From JAVBOW01 sp031549495 (GTDB taxonomy: Bacteria; Bacteroidota; Bacteroidia; Bacteroidales; Rikenellaceae), in the NCBI GenBank assembly GCA_031549495.1, contig JAVBPS010000041.1:65195-129194 (forward strand): a DNA stretch of 64,000 bases. The letters are read 5' to 3'. The notes under the pieces were generated by a model. That model did no database searches. It was not told the DNA's origin and was given only the letters and a program-made list of their open reading frames with translations. This document shows, piece after piece, positions 61,409 to 64,000 of the stretch; position 1 is the stretch's first letter, and each line of letters opens with the position of its first letter. The translations under genes and the position numbers were made by a program.

Positions 61409-62674
61409 ATGAAAAAAGTAGATGTGGTTCTGGGCCTGCAATGGGGCGACGAAGGAAAAGGGAAAGTCGTCGACGTGCTGACCCCCAATTATGATGTGGT
61501 CGCCCGTTTCCAGGGAGGCCCGAATGCCGGCCATTCGCTCCATTTCGGCGGGCAGAAATTCGTTTTACATACCATCCCTTCGGGTGTTTTCCGTCCCGGC
61601 ACGCTCAACGTGATCGGCAACGGCGTGGTCATCGACCCGGTGATCCTCGGCAAAGAGATCGCAGGGCTGGAAGCTGCCGGGCACTCGCCCGAAGGCCGCC
61701 TGGTGATCTCCACCAAGGCGCACCTGATCCTGCCTACGCACCGCATCCTGGACGCCGCCTCCGAGGCCGCGAAAGGGGTGACCAAGATCGGCTCGACGCT
61801 CAAGGGCATCGGCCCGACCTATATGGACAAAACGGGCCGCAGCGGCCTGCGCATGGGCGACGTGCTGGCCCCCGATTTCATGCAACGCTACGAGCGCCTC
61901 AAAAGCCAACACCTGGCCATGCTGCGCGCCTACGACTACACCTTCGACATCGCGCAATACGAGGCCGAATGGTTCGCCGGGATCGAATCCCTGCGCCGCT
62001 TCCCCTTCATCGAGAGCACCCAACAGATCAACAATTACCTCTGCTCAGGCCGCAACGTGTTGGCCGAGGGCGCCCAGGGCTCGATGCTCGACATCGACTT
62101 CGGTACCTACCCCTACGTAACCTCCTCGAACACGGTTTGCGCCGGTGTCTGCACCGGGCTGGGCGTCGCCCCGAACCGCATCGGCGAGGTGTACGGCATC
62201 TTCAAGGCCTACTGCACCCGCGTGGGCTCGGGCCCCTTCCCCACCGAGCTGTTCGACAACGACGGCAAGCGGATGGGCGAGATCGGCAAGGAGTTCGGCT
62301 CGACCACGGGCCGTGCGCGCCGTTGCGGCTGGCTGGATATGGTGGCCCTCAAATACGCCGTGATGATCAACGGCGTCACCGGGCTGATCATGATGAAGGC
62401 GGATGTGCTCAACACGTTCGAGCAGATCAAAGTGGCCGTAGCCTACAAGGAAGGCGAGCGGATGACGGACGTTTATCCCTACGAATACACGGACGACATG
62501 TCGCCCGTATACCGTGTTTTCCGCGGCTGGAACCGGGACATCAACTCGGTGCGCCGCTGGGAGGACTTCCCGGTGGAATTCAAAGAGTATGTGGAATTTA
62601 TCGAGATGGAGTGCGGCGTGCCCGTGAAGATCATTTCGGTAGGCCCCGACCGCGAAGAGACTGTGCTTCGCTAA
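61409..62674 (+). CDS. purA: Adenylosuccinate synthetase
   Basis: A 421-residue enzyme, normal family length. ATG 61409 is chosen since GLQWGDEGKGK must be near the N-terminus; an upstream in-frame extension is inside the inverted repeat. GGPNAGHS, GSTLKGIGPTYMDKTGRSG, GAQGSMLDIDFGTYPYVTSS and TTGRARRCGWLD are all diagnostic. It joins IMP and aspartate using GTP in the first committed step of AMP synthesis in the cytoplasm. It has its own promoter and precedes an OmpA lipoprotein gene. Confidence 0.98.
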   Translation: MKKVDVVLGLQWGDEGKGKVVDVLTPNYDVVARFQGGPNAGHSLHFGGQKFVLHTIPSGVFRPGTLNVIGNGVVIDPVILGKEIAGLEAAGHSPEGRLVISTKAHLILPTHRILDAASEAAKGVTKIGSTLKGIGPTYMDKTGRSGLRMGDVLAPDFMQRYERLKSQHLAMLRAYDYTFDIAQYEAEWFAGIESLRRFPFIESTQQINNYLCSGRNVLAEGAQGSMLDIDFGTYPYVTSSNTVCAGVCTGLGVAPNRIGEVYGIFKAYCTRVGSGPFPTELFDNDGKRMGEIGKEFGSTTGRARRCGWLDMVALKYAVMINGVTGLIMMKADVLNTFEQIKVAVAYKEGERMTDVYPYEYTDDMSPVYRVFRGWNRDINSVRRWEDFPVEFKEYVEFIEMECGVPVKIISVGPDREETVLR

Positions 62675-62734
62675 TTTGGATTGAAATTTGCAATATCCCA
62701 ACTTATATCAAAAAACCCTAAAAAAAAGAGAGCT

Positions 62735-63427
62735 ATGAAAAAGACTAAGATTTCGATTATCGCTGTGGCTGCCGCCACCCTTCTGATGGCCAGCTGTTCC
62801 TCGATGAGCAACACCGGTAAAGGTGCCCTGATCGGTACGGGCGGCGGTGCGGCCCTCGGCGCAGGCATCGGCGCGTTGGCCGGCGGCGGCAAAGGCGCAG
62901 CGATCGGAGCAGGCGTAGGCGCGGCCGTAGGTGCGGGCGCTGGCGCCTTGATCGGCAAGAAAATGGACAAACAACAAGCCGAACTCGAAAAGATCAATAA
63001 CGCCAAAGTCGAGCAGGTGACCGACAACAATGGCCTGCAGGCCATTAAGGTGACTTTCGACGGCGGTATCCTCTTCGCTACCGGTTCGGCCGCGCTGACC
63101 GCTTCGTCGAAGAGCGCGCTGGACGGTTTCGCCGCCTCGCTGCTGCAGAACGCCGACACCGACGTGTCGATCTTCGGCCACACGGACAGCACCGGCTCGC
63201 GTGCCACCAACGACAAACTGTCGCTCGACCGCGCTAACTCGGTTGACGCTTACCTCGTGACGAAGGGTGTGGCCCAGGGTCGCCTGACCACCAAGGGCGT
63301 GGGTCCCGACCAGCCGATCGCCGACAACGCGACCGCTGACGGGCGCGCGCAGAACCGCCGCGTGGAGATCTTCATCACGGCTAACCAGGCGATGATCGAT
63401 CAGGCGAATGCGGGTACGTTGAAATAA
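62735..63427 (+). CDS. OmpA-family lipoprotein with glycine-zipper segment
   Basis: A 230-residue outer-membrane lipoprotein. ATG 62735 gives the signal with lipobox LLMASC (Cys21). Residues about 30-85 are glycine-zipper repeats (GALIGTGGGAALGAGIGALA, AAIGAGVGAAVGAGAGALIG). The OmpA-like domain at about 105-220 shows GGILFATGSAALTASSKSAL, DVSIFGHTDSTGS and ADGRAQNRRVEIFI. It holds the outer membrane to peptidoglycan. It resembles YiaD-type proteins. A terminator follows. Confidence 0.92.
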   Translation: MKKTKISIIAVAAATLLMASCSSMSNTGKGALIGTGGGAALGAGIGALAGGGKGAAIGAGVGAAVGAGAGALIGKKMDKQQAELEKINNAKVEQVTDNNGLQAIKVTFDGGILFATGSAALTASSKSALDGFAASLLQNADTDVSIFGHTDSTGSRATNDKLSLDRANSVDAYLVTKGVAQGRLTTKGVGPDQPIADNATADGRAQNRRVEIFITANQAMIDQANAGTLK

Positions 63428-63450
63428 TTTCGTATTATTACGGTATTTAG

Positions 63451-63477
63451 GGGCATCCATGCGGGTGCCCTTTTTTT
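63451..63477 (+). terminator. Terminator after the OmpA lipoprotein
   Basis: GGGCATCC/GGGTGCCC stem (one G-T pair) with a 4-base loop is followed by seven T residues. Confidence 0.85.
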
Positions 63478-64000
63478 GTTTTGACTGTTTTGGCTGTTTT
63501 GGCCGACGGTCGCAGGGCCGGGATCGCCTACGGGCGACCGTACTTTTTTGCTTGACCAAAAAAGTAGGCAAAAAAGTCAAGGCGCCGCGCTCCCGGCTTA
63601 CCCGCTAAGGGCTTTCGGAGGCAGTCTGCCGGAAATTCCACGAGCGCAGGGCCACCGCGCCGCACAGGCCTTTGCTCACGCTTCGCTTCCACTGTTCCAG
63701 TTTCCGGCCTTGGTGCCTCCGAAAACCCGAGCGGGGCCCAAGCCTCCCGCTAATGGCGCCGGGCCAACGCGCTTTGGCCGCCACTCCAGGCCAGCGCACA
63801 TCCCAACACGCTTTGGCCGCCGCTTATTCCAACGCGCCCCGCCTGCGGCTACCGACGGCTCTCTTCGTCATGTCGAGCGTTAGTCGAGCCATGTCAAACA
63901 GGCTGTCTGTGATGTCTCGACTAACGCTCGACAAGACGGGCTAAGGAGGCAAGCGGGGGGTGCGCGCCCGGGCTCAGCGTAACCACCGCCCGAACTTTCG
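63478..64000. other. Gene-free structured region to the window end
   Basis: No supported gene is seen in 520 bases. It holds a stem ACGGTCGC/GCGACCGT (63506-63541), then TACTTTTTTG/CAAAAAAGTA (63541-63566) overlapping competing pairings TTTTTTGC/GCAAAAAA and CTTGAC/GTCAAG. Near-identical 19-base repeats (CCAACGCGCTTTGGCCGCC and variant) stand at 63764 and 63803. Family A copy 3 is at 63866. Confidence 0.65.
63866..63938. repeat. Long inverted repeat, family A copy 3 (divergent)
   Basis: Arms of about 30 bases starting CGTCATGTCGAGCGTTAGTC pair with few mismatches. The outer arm matches copy 2, while the loop (CAAACAGGCTGTCTG) has drifted from copies 1 and 2. Confidence 0.85.

Noticed and set aside
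1..64000. tRNA, rRNA, transposase, integrase and attachment sites
   Set aside because: Reading both strands showed no cloverleaf with conserved T-loop, no rRNA motif and no recombinase motif, though weak or partial copies could be missed by eye.

Overview
The window reads as the chromosome of a GC-rich member of the Bacteroidales, most likely an Alistipes/Rikenellaceae-like gut bacterium. That placement is an inference. It rests on two SusC/SusD systems each driven by an ECF sigma/FecR pair, Bacteroidetes-type -7 promoter elements (TAnnTTTG), Mfa1/FimA-type (type V) pili, DUF1735/F5-8C and BACON lipoproteins, and genes that mostly lack strong Shine-Dalgarno sequences. No rRNA, tRNA, CRISPR array, transposase or phage gene was found.

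Layout. (1) 1-3192: the end of a carbohydrate-use cluster: the tail of a GH2 beta-galactosidase-like enzyme, a clan GH-A lipoprotein and a sialate-O-acetylesterase-like hydrolase. (2) 3449-16303: an ECF sigma/FecR/SusC/SusD locus with no carbohydrate enzymes. Instead it carries a lipoprotein, a TlpA-like protein, a thioredoxin-domain protein and a DsbD-type electron transporter. (3) 16358-17528: a long inverted repeat, the relic of a uroporphyrinogen-decarboxylase-like gene, and a TolB-like propeller on the minus strand. (4) 17889-40734: a large polysaccharide utilization locus: sigma/FecR, SusC, SusD, a surface protein made of four DUF1735-F5/8C modules, a GH18 endoglycosidase, a DUF1735-LamG lipoprotein, a DUF1573 protein, a propeller-LamG protein, GH3, GH20 and GH92. 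This set points to host N-glycans (high-mannose or complex). (5) 41380-50734: an AraC regulator and a type V pilus operon. (6) 50938-54334: a serine-type sulfatase and a BACON lipoprotein. (7) 54582-63427: housekeeping genes, including a fused glycogen synthase (GT3)/glucan phosphorylase (GT35), hemW, a glycosyltransferase, purA and an OmpA lipoprotein. (8) 63478-64000: structured DNA without a gene.

How it works together. In the N-glycan locus, GH18 at the surface would release glycans. DUF1735-containing proteins and SusD would bind them, SusC would import them, and GH20, GH3 and GH92 would trim GlcNAc and mannose in the periplasm. The nearby sulfatase would remove sulfate from mucin-type GlcNAc. 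FecR and the N-terminal STN domains of both SusC proteins would report uptake to the sigma factors.

A second theme is intergenic DNA. There are six long inverted repeats in two families, plus a composite element found twice (a palindrome over a stop codon followed by an 82-bp conserved module). One of these palindromes is a perfect 58-bp palindrome with no spacer.
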